Source: CAYRIY01 sp964424335 (GTDB lineage Bacteria > Bacillota > Limnochordia > DTU080 > RSA5). From it: a stretch of DNA of 30,515 bases. Both the position numbers and the translations under genes were made by a program. Shown in pieces: positions 16,040 to 23,519 of this stretch. How positions within the stretch are numbered: position 1 is the first letter of the stretch; every line of letters starts with the position of its first letter. The notes under the pieces were generated by a model. It searched no databases. It saw only the letters and a list, made by a program, of their open reading frames with translations, and was not told where the DNA came from. The stretch lies in assembly GCA_964424335.1 (NCBI GenBank), contig CAYRIY010000034.1, positions 1-30,515 of the forward strand, read 5' to 3'.

Positions 16040-16693
16040 TTAACTGTGCGGCCGGGCCCAATCTCGCTCCGGGCGCCTGCTTTGCTGCGCGGCGGCGAAT
16101 GCCTGGTAAAGCAAGTAGCCGGACACGATGATCGATCCGGCTGCATCGACGTAGCGCGTGGCCGGATGGGTCGGAACGATGGCCACCGTTGCAAGGGCAA
16201 TCACGACGCACAGGTCAACGAGCGTCTTTGCGCGGTAGAGCCTTCGTTGACCGTCGATGACGGCATCGAACGAATGGTGGAGAAAACCTCGATATCGCCA
16301 CCAAAACGCAGCATTGACCAATGCTCCCATCACGGCGATCGCCAGTCCCAGCGTAACGTTGCCGCTTGGCGAATAGACGAACAATCGATAGGTCCCTACT
16401 ATGAGCATGGCGACTCCGGAGCATGCCATCGATGCGGTCACGCTCACGTTTGCCATCCGCTCGAGCCTTAGCCGGAGCGCGTCGTCGCTTGGCCGGCCCT
16501 CTCGCTTGCGATACACCCACCAGGCGACGAAGAGCGCGACGAGCTCCATCGTTCGACGAATAAAATCGGCGAGCTGGGTCGCGGACTGGCTGGTCGCGGC
16601 GGCGATTCCCGTCACGATCGGCCCGGGAGAGCTGAGCAGCAACGATGTGAGCAGTGTTCTGGCTTGCTTTGTCGGCATTTGAGCGTTGGACAT
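16040..16693 (-). CDS. Multi-pass membrane protein, CDF-like cation transporter domain
   Basis: 217 residues, ATG at 16693, four bases after the stop of the upstream minus-strand gene, so translation may be coupled. About five to six hydrophobic segments: SSPGPIVTGIAAATSQSATQLADFIRRTMELVALFVAWWVY, ANVSVTASMACSGVAMLIVGTYRLF, VTLGLAIAVMGALVNAAFWWRY, KTLVDLCVVIALATVAIV and DAAGSIIVSGYLLYQAFAA. The S-x-x-(D/E) pattern in helix 2 and the order of helices resemble the membrane part of cation diffusion facilitators. The cytoplasmic metal-binding C-domain is absent and several typical acidic metal ligands are not obvious. Function uncertain. Confidence 0.65.
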   Translation of the reverse strand: MSNAQMPTKQARTLLTSLLLSSPGPIVTGIAAATSQSATQLADFIRRTMELVALFVAWWVYRKREGRPSDDALRLRLERMANVSVTASMACSGVAMLIVGTYRLFVYSPSGNVTLGLAIAVMGALVNAAFWWRYRGFLHHSFDAVIDGQRRLYRAKTLVDLCVVIALATVAIVPTHPATRYVDAAGSIIVSGYLLYQAFAAAQQSRRPERDWARPHS

Positions 16694-16697
16694 CAGG

Positions 16698-17429
16698 CTA
16701 TCCGGTCGCGAGCAGGTTTACGAGGATAAACACCGATGCCGCTCCTGCAAACGGCACGGTGATCGTGTCGCTTCCTCTGCGGGAGATGAGTTCCACCAAG
16801 GCGCAGACGGGAGCTGTGAGGATCGCGATTGCAAGGCAGACACGTAGCGGAAACGCCGTGGACACCGCGAGCGTTGCCGCAATCGCCAATGCGGCGAAGA
16901 CAAACATCGCCAGCGTGCCTTCCATCGTCTTTGGCCCTTCCACCCATGAGAGGCGTATTCGCCGGCGGCCCCACGCCTTTCCGACCAGAGCGGCCGCGGC
17001 GTCCCCAAATCCCCAGGCCATGATCGAAACGACGATCACGTACTTCCACTCGGGCCCGAATGCTCCCCAAAAGATCGCGATCAGCGTGGCCATCATCAGG
17101 CAGAGAATGACGAGGCTCGACTTAATCTCACCGGTGCGTCGCTCTTCGAGCGTCTTCATAAAGATGGGGTATCGCTGGGCAAGGGCAAGCACCGGATACA
17201 CGACCAAGGCGAACACAAGGACCACGAGCGCTGCTAGGTACCATGTTTCAAGTGCGTAAAGCAGGACGAAGACGGACATGGCGCATGATATGTGAAGCAT
17301 CTTCCGAAAAAGCTCCCCCGGCACCTTAAAGAGGACCTTGATGATCGGGAGCAGAGCAGCCATGGCGGCGTAGTATCCAAAGAATGCTCCCATGCCCACC
17401 CAGACTTCACCTGGCGCGCCCACCGCCAT
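16698..17429 (-). CDS. Diacylglycerol/polyprenol (phytol/dolichol) kinase-like membrane protein
   Basis: 243 residues with the ATG at 17429; an internal ATG at 17393 (MGAFFGYY) is equally possible as no clear ribosome site marks the first. About seven membrane segments. Signature stretches of the CTP-dependent DGK1/SEC59/VTE5 superfamily: LFRKMLHISCAMSVF (R-K-x-x-H), SIMAWGFGDAAAALVGKAWGRRRI, GPKTMEGTLAMFVF and the late ELISRRGSDTITVPFAGAASVF. Members phosphorylate long-chain prenols or diacylglycerol in the membrane. It heads a two-gene operon with the CDF-like protein. Its upstream region runs into the repeat-rich gene-free stretch. Confidence 0.82.
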   Translation of the reverse strand: MAVGAPGEVWVGMGAFFGYYAAMAALLPIIKVLFKVPGELFRKMLHISCAMSVFVLLYALETWYLAALVVLVFALVVYPVLALAQRYPIFMKTLEERRTGEIKSSLVILCLMMATLIAIFWGAFGPEWKYVIVVSIMAWGFGDAAAALVGKAWGRRRIRLSWVEGPKTMEGTLAMFVFAALAIAATLAVSTAFPLRVCLAIAILTAPVCALVELISRRGSDTITVPFAGAASVFILVNLLATG

Positions 17430-17622
17430 CCCTCGATTCGCCTTGATCTCGGCCCACGGCTATTACAAAAAAGCCTATCGTGGCTCCCATGGGGCGGTCA
17501 AGTCCCGATCGGATACGAAGCGCCATTTTTCTCCAGATCCTCCGGGCTTCTCACTTTGTGGGTTCACGCCGCGGCTAATGTGCGCTCAAGGGGCTTGGCG
17601 AGAATCGACTGTGCGGCTTCGT
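17430..17622. other. Gene-free flank before the repeat array
   Basis: 193 bases. It should hold the promoter of the minus-strand kinase-like gene, but no clear boxes were found. The segment does not obviously match the three repeat units that follow. Confidence 0.3.
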
Positions 17623-18283
17623 CCGAACAATGACCACAGCCTGCAATGCGTCGCACTCGTGGGACCAAGACTTGAACTACCGCCCATGTGTAGCTGCGGT
17701 TATAGCGTCCAGCACTGGCATGGTCGGATGCCACAATCGAGTTGGCGTGAGCTTGCGAGCATTTCCCGGACGACCGGTAGGAAGCACGTCCGCGAGATCC
17801 CCTGCCAACGTCGGCCGATGACGCCGTAGGTTACGCCCTGGGGGAAACTCCCGGCGGGACCGACTGCTACAGTTGGACGGAAACGCCATGGGAATCGACC
17901 TGGTCGTCGATGGGCACCACGATCCGGAAAATGCACTCAAGTCGCGCCCCGTGTCCCAGAGCAGAGCTGGTCGAAAATCCGGCGCTTTCTAGCAGGTCGT
18001 TCCGTCGAGGCGAAGCGGACGGATGGGGCAGGTAGCGGTTACTATTCGGATTGCATCGCATTTTGGTTGGCAGATTTGAGTTAGAGCTCAAAAAGTGAGT
18101 GATCTCCAGCGGGCCTACGAAACTCGGGTTAGCAAATGTCAAATCCGGAGTTCTTCTGATCGAGTTTGACCACGCTGGATGCCTATGGAATTTGGACCAC
18201 GCGGGCGCGTTTCTCGATACTTTCTCACCACCGTGAATGTCCCCCCGGCTTGAGGAAAGACTGCCCCTCGACAGCAACCTCAT
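17623..18283. repeat. Unit 1 of a diverged ~0.6-kb tandem repeat
   Basis: The alignable part starts at CCGAACAATG (17623). The first 110 bases align with units 2 and 3 without a gap, to the shared GTCGGATGCC. Later shared blocks are ATTTCCCGGACGA, CTCCCGGCGGGACCGAC, CAAGTCGCGCCCCGTG, CTTTCTAGCAGGTC, GGTAGCGGTTACT and AAAGTGAGTGATCT. It has one base fewer than unit 2 in the stretch just before CTTTCTAGCAGG. Borders are approximate, taken from one unit start to the next. Confidence 0.75.
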
Positions 18284-18886
18284 CCGAATAATGACCGCAG
18301 CCGTCGAAAGGCCGCATGCATTGGATCACGGCCCGCATGAATGCCCATGGATAGCTGGGGTTGAGGCGCTCGGGGTTTGCTTGGTCGGATGCCGCGGCCA
18401 AGCCGGCGTGAACTTCCGGTGATTTCCCGGACGAAGGGTCGGGAACACCCCGGTGGGATCGCCCGCCGTCGGCCGATGGCGCCGTAGTCAACGCTCTGGA
18501 GGAGACTCCCGGCGGGACCGACGGTCACCGTTGGATGGAAACGCCTTGGGACACAACCTGTCCGTCGGTGGGCACTGCAATCCGAATAGTGCTCTCAAGT
18601 CGCGCCCTGTGTTCCAGAGCAGAGCCGTTCGAATATCCCGTCGCTTTCTAGCAGGTCATTCCGTCGAGATGAAGTGGGTGGATCAGGCCGACCCCTTCGT
18701 CTACTGAGGTAGCGGTTACTTTTCGGATTGCGTCCTATTCTTGTAGTTTGTGTTGGAGCTCAGAAAGTGAGTGATCTGAATGTCAATGGGTTCAGTCCAC
18801 TCGAGTGCGTTTCATTGGACTTTACGCGGTAATGTTGTTTCGTCCCCGAGTCCCAGATGAATGACGGCCCCGCGCGGCGACCTCAT
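18284..18886. repeat. Unit 2 of the ~0.6-kb tandem repeat
   Basis: Starts at CCGAATAATG (18284), 661 bases after unit 1. It carries all the shared blocks, including CTTGGTCGGATGCC, ATTTCCCGGACGAAGGG, CTCCCGGCGGGACCGAC, CTTTCTAGCAGGTCATTCC, GAGGTAGCGGTTACTTTTC and GAAAGTGAGTGATCTGAATG. Against unit 3 I count 27 mismatches and no gap in the first 155 positions (about 83% identity). Open frames on both strands are short and broken. Confidence 0.8.
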
Positions 18887-19500
18887 CCGAATAATGACCA
18901 CAACCGTCGAGAGGTCGCATGTACGGGATCAAGACTCGAATTACTGCCCTCGGATAGCTGGGATTAAAGCGTTCAGGATTTGCTTGGTCGGATGCCGCGG
19001 CCAAGGCGGCGTGAACTTGTAGGCATTTCCCGGACGAAGGGAAGAAAGCCATCCCGATGGACTCGACCGCCTCCGTCCAACGGTAACGCCTTGAAAAAAG
19101 CCCTGCGTAAAGCCCGGAGGGATCGACTGCCACCGTCGAATGGAAACGCATTTGGATACCGGTTAGTTGTCAACGGGCGCATCAATTCGAAAAGTGCTCT
19201 CAAGTCGCGCCCCGTGTCGCAAAGCACAGCTATTGGAAAATCTCGGCGCTGTCTAGCAGGTCATTCCATCGAGCTGAAGCGGACGGTGGTGGCAGAACCA
19301 TTCATCTAATGAGGTACCGGGTATTTATCGGACGAGTCGTCATGTTTGACTTGGGGAAAAGGGCTCGGGCTTTAAGAGTGGTGTCCTGTGGCACTTGCAA
19401 AGGGCGGATTAGCTCATTTCAAATCCCGAGGATTCTTTACGATTGCGAAGGATTCAAAGGTTTCGCCTCGAATTCTCGTCATCGTGAAACTGTTTCACGA
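18887..19500. repeat. Unit 3 of the ~0.6-kb tandem repeat
   Basis: Starts at CCGAATAATG (18887), 603 bases after unit 2. Shared blocks continue to GCAGGTCATTCCATCGAG (about 19256) and GAGGTACCGGGTATTT. The final part (TTAGCTCATTTCAAATCC, TTTCGCCTCG, TCATCGTGAAAC) matches the end of unit 1 (TTAGCAAATGTCAAATCC, TTTCTCGATAC, CCACCGTGAA), which sets the right border near the palindrome at 19482-19500. Confidence 0.75.
19482..19500. promoter_or_regulatory. 19-bp perfect palindrome, candidate operator of the SBP-LacI operon
   Basis: TCGTGAAACTGTTTCACGA is a perfect dyad around the T at 19491. The GAAAC/GTTTC half-sites resemble operators of LacI- and IclR/KdgR-type repressors. It lies 100 bases before the SBP start, and a LacI-family gene is the second gene of that operon, so autoregulation is likely (inference). 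I could not place a confident -35/-10 pair beside it. Confidence 0.55.
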
Positions 19501-19517
19501 CCATTGGAGCACACGGG

Positions 19518-19551
19518 GCAACCGCAGCAACCGCAGCAACCGCAGCAACCG
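19518..19551. repeat. 9-bp microsatellite GCAACCGCA, about 3.8 copies
   Basis: Three full units (19518-19526, 19527-19535, 19536-19544) plus GCAACCG, all identical. It lies in the leader between the palindrome and the SBP ribosome site. Read in the open frame from 19309 it would encode Gln-Pro-Gln repeats, but that frame has no ribosome site. Confidence 0.85.
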
Positions 19552-19599
19552 AAGGTTCAGCAGGTAAGTGGTGAACTTACAGCCAAGGAGGAATGAACG

Positions 19600-20859
19600 A
19601 TGAAGTACGTGTGGAGTCGTACCGTTGCTTTTGTATTGACGCTTGGCATTGTGTCGGCGCTATTGTCAAGTGGCGCGGCCGCCAAGACCCTCTCGATTGC
19701 GCCTGGCTGGGGATCCATCCCGGATCAGCTCGAATTCGCCATGAAGTCGTACACGGAGAAAACCGGCGTGACGTTTGAAATTGTGACACCTTCGGGCAAC
19801 TACCACGAGCAACTCTTGGTATGGATCGCTGCCGGTACGGTTCCTGACCTGTTCATGGTCGAAGGAGCCCACATCGCCAACTTCGCACGTGCTAACGGAA
19901 TGCTCCCGCTCGATATGTACTACGAGCGCGACGTCGACGAGTCGCTCTACCTTCCGATGTTTGACGCCTCGACCGTTAATGGCGTTCGCTACGGATTTCC
20001 GGCGGAGGGCGGTGGCTACCGGATCGGTGGGACGTGGATCAACGTAAATGCCTTCGAGGAAGCGGGTCTCGCCGTACCTGGTCCCCGGATCGAAGACGCG
20101 ATGACCTATGCTGAAATCACGGAGGCGGCAACGCGCCTCACCAAAGATAACGACGGGGACGGGACGCCCGAGCGGTACGGCCTGAGCGCCGCGCAAGGAC
20201 TGTGGACGATGCGCGTGTTGCTGCCCACCAACGGCGGCTCCTTCTTTAATCGAGAGGGCACTGAGGTTGTCGTGGACCGCCCCGAAGGGATCGAGGTCTT
20301 CTCTTGGTTGCAGGATCTCACGCAGCGCGGGATCTTTACGATGACTGGAAACGATCTTTTTCCTAACGGCGGAAGCGCTATGGACATTCGCTGGCGTGCG
20401 ATTGCCAACGTATGGCCGGACGCGATCGGCGACTCCTTTGAATGGAGGGCCGCGCCCGTACCCGCCGGACGCGCAGGATCGGTCGGCGTGCTGAACATGA
20501 ACACCCTCGCAATCAGCAGTACGACCGCTCAAGCCGACGAAGCGTGGAACTTCATCCTGCACGTGATGTCCGAAGAAGTACAGGACGCTTGGGCGGCTCG
20601 AGGGTTTGCCACGGCCCTCCGCTCGTCGGCGCTTCGGTACGTGACCTCATCGACGCCTCCTTACGATTACACGCCGTTCCTTGCCGGCGAAACGTACGCC
20701 ATGAACCAGGGATTGCTGGCGCCGCCGGGCGTGATCTGGCCGGCCGAAGCGACCAGGATACTAACCCAAGTCGTTGCCGGCAACGTCGCTCCGGAGATCG
20801 GAGTAGAGCAGGCGGCGGACCTCCTGCGAGTCGCGCTCCAGGAGAGGGACGCACAATAA
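19600..20859 (+). CDS. Extracellular sugar-binding protein, family 1
   Basis: 419 residues, ATG at 19600 with AAGGAGG (19585-19591) at ideal spacing; the ATG at 19593 is out of frame. Signal MKYVWSRTVAFVLTLGIVSALLSSGAAA is cut before KTL, without cysteine. SBP_bac_1 signs: LSIAPGWGSIPDQLEFAMKSYTEKTGVTFEI, WIAAGTVPDLFMVEGAHIANFARANGMLPLD, YGFPAEGGGYRIGGTWINVNAFEEAGL, calcium-loop-like DNDGDGTPERYG, and ADEAWNFILHVMSEEVQDAW. It heads a two-gene operon with a LacI-family regulator that probably senses the same sugar. No permease follows. Confidence 0.93.
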   Translation: MKYVWSRTVAFVLTLGIVSALLSSGAAAKTLSIAPGWGSIPDQLEFAMKSYTEKTGVTFEIVTPSGNYHEQLLVWIAAGTVPDLFMVEGAHIANFARANGMLPLDMYYERDVDESLYLPMFDASTVNGVRYGFPAEGGGYRIGGTWINVNAFEEAGLAVPGPRIEDAMTYAEITEAATRLTKDNDGDGTPERYGLSAAQGLWTMRVLLPTNGGSFFNREGTEVVVDRPEGIEVFSWLQDLTQRGIFTMTGNDLFPNGGSAMDIRWRAIANVWPDAIGDSFEWRAAPVPAGRAGSVGVLNMNTLAISSTTAQADEAWNFILHVMSEEVQDAWAARGFATALRSSALRYVTSSTPPYDYTPFLAGETYAMNQGLLAPPGVIWPAEATRILTQVVAGNVAPEIGVEQAADLLRVALQERDAQ

Positions 20860-20888
20860 CGGGCTAAAAGAGATAACTAACGCCTACA

Positions 20889-20897
20889 GAGGGGAGG
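20889..20897 (+). promoter_or_regulatory. Ribosome binding site marking the ATC start of the LacI gene
   Basis: GAGGGGAGG ends nine bases before the ATC at 20907. This is normal spacing for that codon and far too distant (42 bases) for the first GTG at 20940. Confidence 0.7.
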
Positions 20898-20906
20898 GCC
20901 CTAGCC

Positions 20907-21896
20907 ATCAACATCCGTGAAGTAGCGCGCCGGGCAGGCGTGTCGCCAAGTACAGTCTCACGCGTGCTCAATGGAACACAGCGCGTCGATGCAAAGCGTG
21001 CCGAACGCGTGCTTGCGGTGGTTGAGGAGCTTGGGTACCTCCCCAACTCCATGAAGCGCCACGAGCGCACGATTGCACTCGTAGTGCCCATGGGATTTAC
21101 GGCGCGGGCCAACTGGTCCGCTAGCACATTGGATGGCGTAATCGACGGCTCGGGCCCTTATCACGTCAGCATCCTTCGTACAGACCGTCTTCCCGAGATG
21201 AGACCCGGGCAGGCGAAGGCGTACTGGCGTCAATTTGTGATGCACATGGGCGTGCGGGGCGTCATCGTCGTGCACGGAACCCATAGCCCGAGGATATGCA
21301 CGGATCTGCGCGCGGCGGAAGTCCCGTACCTCGTCTTTGGGCGGGGAGCGCCGACCGATGACTGGGTCTGGTGCGACAATGCCGAGGTGATCAAGGAAGC
21401 GCTGACACATGCATTCAACCTCGGTCATCGCCGAATCGGATTCCTCAGGCGAGACTCCAATGAGCCCGACCATGTGGATCGGGTCGAAGCGTATCGAGCC
21501 TTTATCGAGGAGCACGGGCTCGTTCGCGACGAAATGGTATTCGGAGACGAGAGCGGGTTGCAGCTTGAACATGTCGTCGACCGGATGTTGGCGCGGCAGG
21601 ATCGCCCGACTGCGCTCTTCGTCGCCGATGCGGAAGGGGGAGTGCGCGTGCTGAACCGCATGCGCGACCTGGGGCTTTCCGTGCCCGATGACCTTTCAAT
21701 CATCTCAATGGGGCACAGTCCAATCCTCCAAGCGTGGCGGCCCCGCCTAACGCTGGTCGTGAGAAGACTTCACGATGGAGCACGAATGGCGGTAGAGACG
21801 CTCCTTTCCATCACTCAAGAGCCAAGAGAAACGCCGACCCAGCTCATCGTACCCAGCGACTTGATCCCGGGAGAATCCGTAGCCCCGGTACGATAG
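20907..21896 (+). CDS. LacI/GalR-family transcriptional regulator with apparent ATC start codon
   Basis: 329 residues when read from ATC at 20907, the usual LacI-family length. With that codon as Met the N-terminus is MNIREVARRAGVSPSTVSRVLNG, which matches the family start exactly. The first ATG/GTG/TTG is the GTG at 20940, which would delete the first half of the DNA-binding helix-turn-helix. Upstream of 20907 the frame is closed by TAA at 20874 with no usual start between. Residues 1-50 are the HTH and hinge; about 58-320 form the sugar-sensing domain (IALVVPMG, HAFNLGHRRIGFLRRDS, RPTALFVADAEGGVRVLNRMRDLGLSVPDDLSIISMGHSP). It lies 47 bases after the SBP and probably controls the operon. Confidence 0.88.
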   Translation: MNIREVARRAGVSPSTVSRVLNGTQRVDAKRAERVLAVVEELGYLPNSMKRHERTIALVVPMGFTARANWSASTLDGVIDGSGPYHVSILRTDRLPEMRPGQAKAYWRQFVMHMGVRGVIVVHGTHSPRICTDLRAAEVPYLVFGRGAPTDDWVWCDNAEVIKEALTHAFNLGHRRIGFLRRDSNEPDHVDRVEAYRAFIEEHGLVRDEMVFGDESGLQLEHVVDRMLARQDRPTALFVADAEGGVRVLNRMRDLGLSVPDDLSIISMGHSPILQAWRPRLTLVVRRLHDGARMAVETLLSITQEPRETPTQLIVPSDLIPGESVAPVR

Positions 21897-22172
21897 GCTC
21901 AAGGCTTGCGGCACCGATGACGCGGCCCCTCAAAGTCAGGCTTCAGGCATCTCGATACATTTGGGTAGTGGATTGGCCTGTCTTTTGGATCGGAGCCGGG
22001 GCAATGATCAAACTCTTTCGAGCCGTAAACGGCGATCGCCGCTGGGGCATTACAATCCCAACGCTGCAATCTCGCAAGGTCACTTTTTTACAAGACGACA
22101 TTTCAATCCCCGGTCTATACTCGAGGCGTCAATGCGCGTTGACCAACACCAAACGCTCGAGGAGGGCTTTTC
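21897..22172. other. Intergenic region with -10-like box before the VOC remnant
   Basis: 276 bases. A palindrome CGGCGATCGCCG lies at 22030-22041. TATACT (22116-22121) is a good -10 match with only a weak -35 about 16 bases upstream. No terminator for the LacI operon was seen. Confidence 0.35.
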
Positions 22173-22391
22173 ATGTCATCGGTTGTCGAGGCGATCCCGG
22201 TATTGGTCTACCGGGACATTCCGGCCGCCCACCGGTTTTTGGTCGATGTATTTGGATTTGAGTCCGGGGGCGTCGAATGCGATCCGGAGGGTATCGCAAG
22301 GCATGGCGAGGTGCGAGTCGGCGGGGCGCGCGCACAAACCACGTACCGCTTCCCGAAGCATAACGACTGGAACACGAGGATGAAACGATGA
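22173..22391 (+). pseudogene. Truncated VOC/glyoxalase-family gene
   Basis: 72 residues with a good start: ATG at 22173 after GAGGAGGG. The first 50 residues (AIPVLVYRDIPAAHRFLVDVFGFESGGVECDPEGIARHGEVRVGG) are the N-terminal beta-alpha-beta-beta-beta module of a vicinal-oxygen-chelate (glyoxalase/bleomycin-resistance-like) protein. Normal single-chain members have about 120-150 residues and two such modules. After RVGG the sequence turns to unrelated basic residues (ARAQTTYRFPKHNDWNTRMKR) and stops, so the second half is lost. Probably a remnant, though an intact promoter-like box and ribosome site mean a short product could still be made. Confidence 0.7.
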
Positions 22392-22501
22392 TCTCGCCGA
22401 ACCTCGAACGGAGTGGCCCGCTCATTGCTGTGCCGATGAGTTCGAACCACCCAGTGGGTGACTCGCAACGTTTTGGAAAATAGGGGAGACGTGGATATAG
22501 A

Positions 22502-23503
22502 ATGCGACTCGTTCAATTGAAGGACGTCGATGGCAACCGCCGCGTGGCAGTGGTAAGCGAGGACGGGAGCCGTCTTGTTTGCCTCAAAGGGGTAGAGAGC
22601 GCGTACGCGCTCGCGATGGAGGCGCTTGCCGCAGGGACAAGCCTCGAGGCTCAGGTCCAAAGCGCCGGTTTCGACGGGGAAGAGGATTACGTCAGAGCCT
22701 ATGATGAGGGGCGGATCCTGCCGCCGATCGATCACCCGGATCCTGCCCACGTATACGTCACGGGGACAGGACTCAATCACCTTGGCAGCGCGATGGCGAG
22801 AAACGCCATGCACGCAAAGGAAAAGGGCGACGGGGCAGAGCTCACCGATTCGATGAAGATGTTTCAGTGGGGCATGGATGGCGGCAAGCCCGAGCCCGGG
22901 GCGGTCGGCGTACAGCCTGAGTGGTTTTACAAAGGGAACGGTGAATGCATCGTGCCGCCCGGTCAGCCGCTCGAGATCCCGGCCTTCGCCCTGGACGGCG
23001 GGGACGAAGCGGAAGTCGTCGGAGTTTATGTGATCGGGCCCGACGGCAGCGTCGCCCGAGTCGGCTATGCGGTCGGAAACGAGTTTTCGGACCATGTGAT
23101 GGAGCAGCAAAACTACCTATACCTCGCCCATTCCAAGCTCAGAAACTGCTCCCTCGGACCCGAGCTCTACGTCGGTGAGTTGCCGGAGGACGTGACCGGC
23201 CATGTGCGCGTGGTGCGCGGGGGCGAGACCGTATGGTCGGCGCCATTCCGCACCGGTGAGGCAAACATGACCCACACGATTGCCAACATGGAACATCACC
23301 ACTTCAAGTATTCGATGTTCCGCCGGCCCGGGGACGTACACCTGCACTACTTTGGAGCGTCGGCGCTCAGCTTTTCGGACGGCGTAACGCTCCGCACTGG
23401 CGACGTCGTCGAGGTGACGGCATCCATCGCGCATCAACCGCTAAAGAACCCGATCCGGGTGACCGAGGGGCCTGAAGCGCCCGTGGATGTCCGCCAACTG
23501 TAA
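22502..23503 (+). CDS. AraD1/GguC-type protein of the fumarylacetoacetate hydrolase superfamily
   Basis: 333 residues, ATG at 22502 with GGGGAG about 13 bases upstream. The signature YVTGTGLNHLGSAMARNAMHAKEKG and the late HLHYFGASALSFSDGVTLRTGDVVEV place it in the AraD1/GguC branch of the FAH fold. FAH-typical metal-site stretches are present: DEAEVVGVYVIGPDG and GYAVGNEFSDHVMEQQNYLYLAHSKLRNCSLGPEL. AraD1-type genes recur in pentose- and uronate-oxidation loci and are predicted 2-keto-3-deoxy-sugar-acid dehydratases or hydrolases. That suits a region with a DapA-family enzyme and sugar importers. Convergent with the fructosamine-kinase gene; only 16 bases separate them. Confidence 0.85.
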   Translation: MRLVQLKDVDGNRRVAVVSEDGSRLVCLKGVESAYALAMEALAAGTSLEAQVQSAGFDGEEDYVRAYDEGRILPPIDHPDPAHVYVTGTGLNHLGSAMARNAMHAKEKGDGAELTDSMKMFQWGMDGGKPEPGAVGVQPEWFYKGNGECIVPPGQPLEIPAFALDGGDEAEVVGVYVIGPDGSVARVGYAVGNEFSDHVMEQQNYLYLAHSKLRNCSLGPELYVGELPEDVTGHVRVVRGGETVWSAPFRTGEANMTHTIANMEHHHFKYSMFRRPGDVHLHYFGASALSFSDGVTLRTGDVVEVTASIAHQPLKNPIRVTEGPEAPVDVRQL

Positions 23504-23519
23504 TGAGCCCCAATGGCGG

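Noticed and set aside
18453..18707. Plus-strand frames inside the repeats that share ALKSRPV and LAGHS peptides (also 18980-19309)
   Set aside because: Differences between copies are spread about evenly over codon positions, and unit 1 is frameshifted with a stop, so I see no evidence that they are functional genes.
17430..19500. Insertion sequence or CRISPR array
   Set aside because: Units are about 600 bases and diverged, with no transposase motif, terminal inverted repeats or short regular spacers.
19309..19596. 95-codon plus-strand frame ending in Gln-Pro-Gln repeats
   Set aside because: No ribosome site, lies across the repeat-unit end, palindrome and microsatellite, and the rest has no coding character.
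19666..20562. 298-codon minus-strand frame opposite the SBP
   Set aside because: The SBP on the plus strand is unmistakable; the antisense translation is Arg/His-rich with no family pattern.
22030..22041. CGGCGATCGCCG palindrome as a regulatory site
   Set aside because: Single GATC-centred palindrome in GC-rich DNA, with no partner copy and no link to a promoter.
22208..23110. 300-codon minus-strand frame opposite the AraD1-type gene
   Set aside because: Shadow of a clear enzyme gene; no ribosome site or domain.
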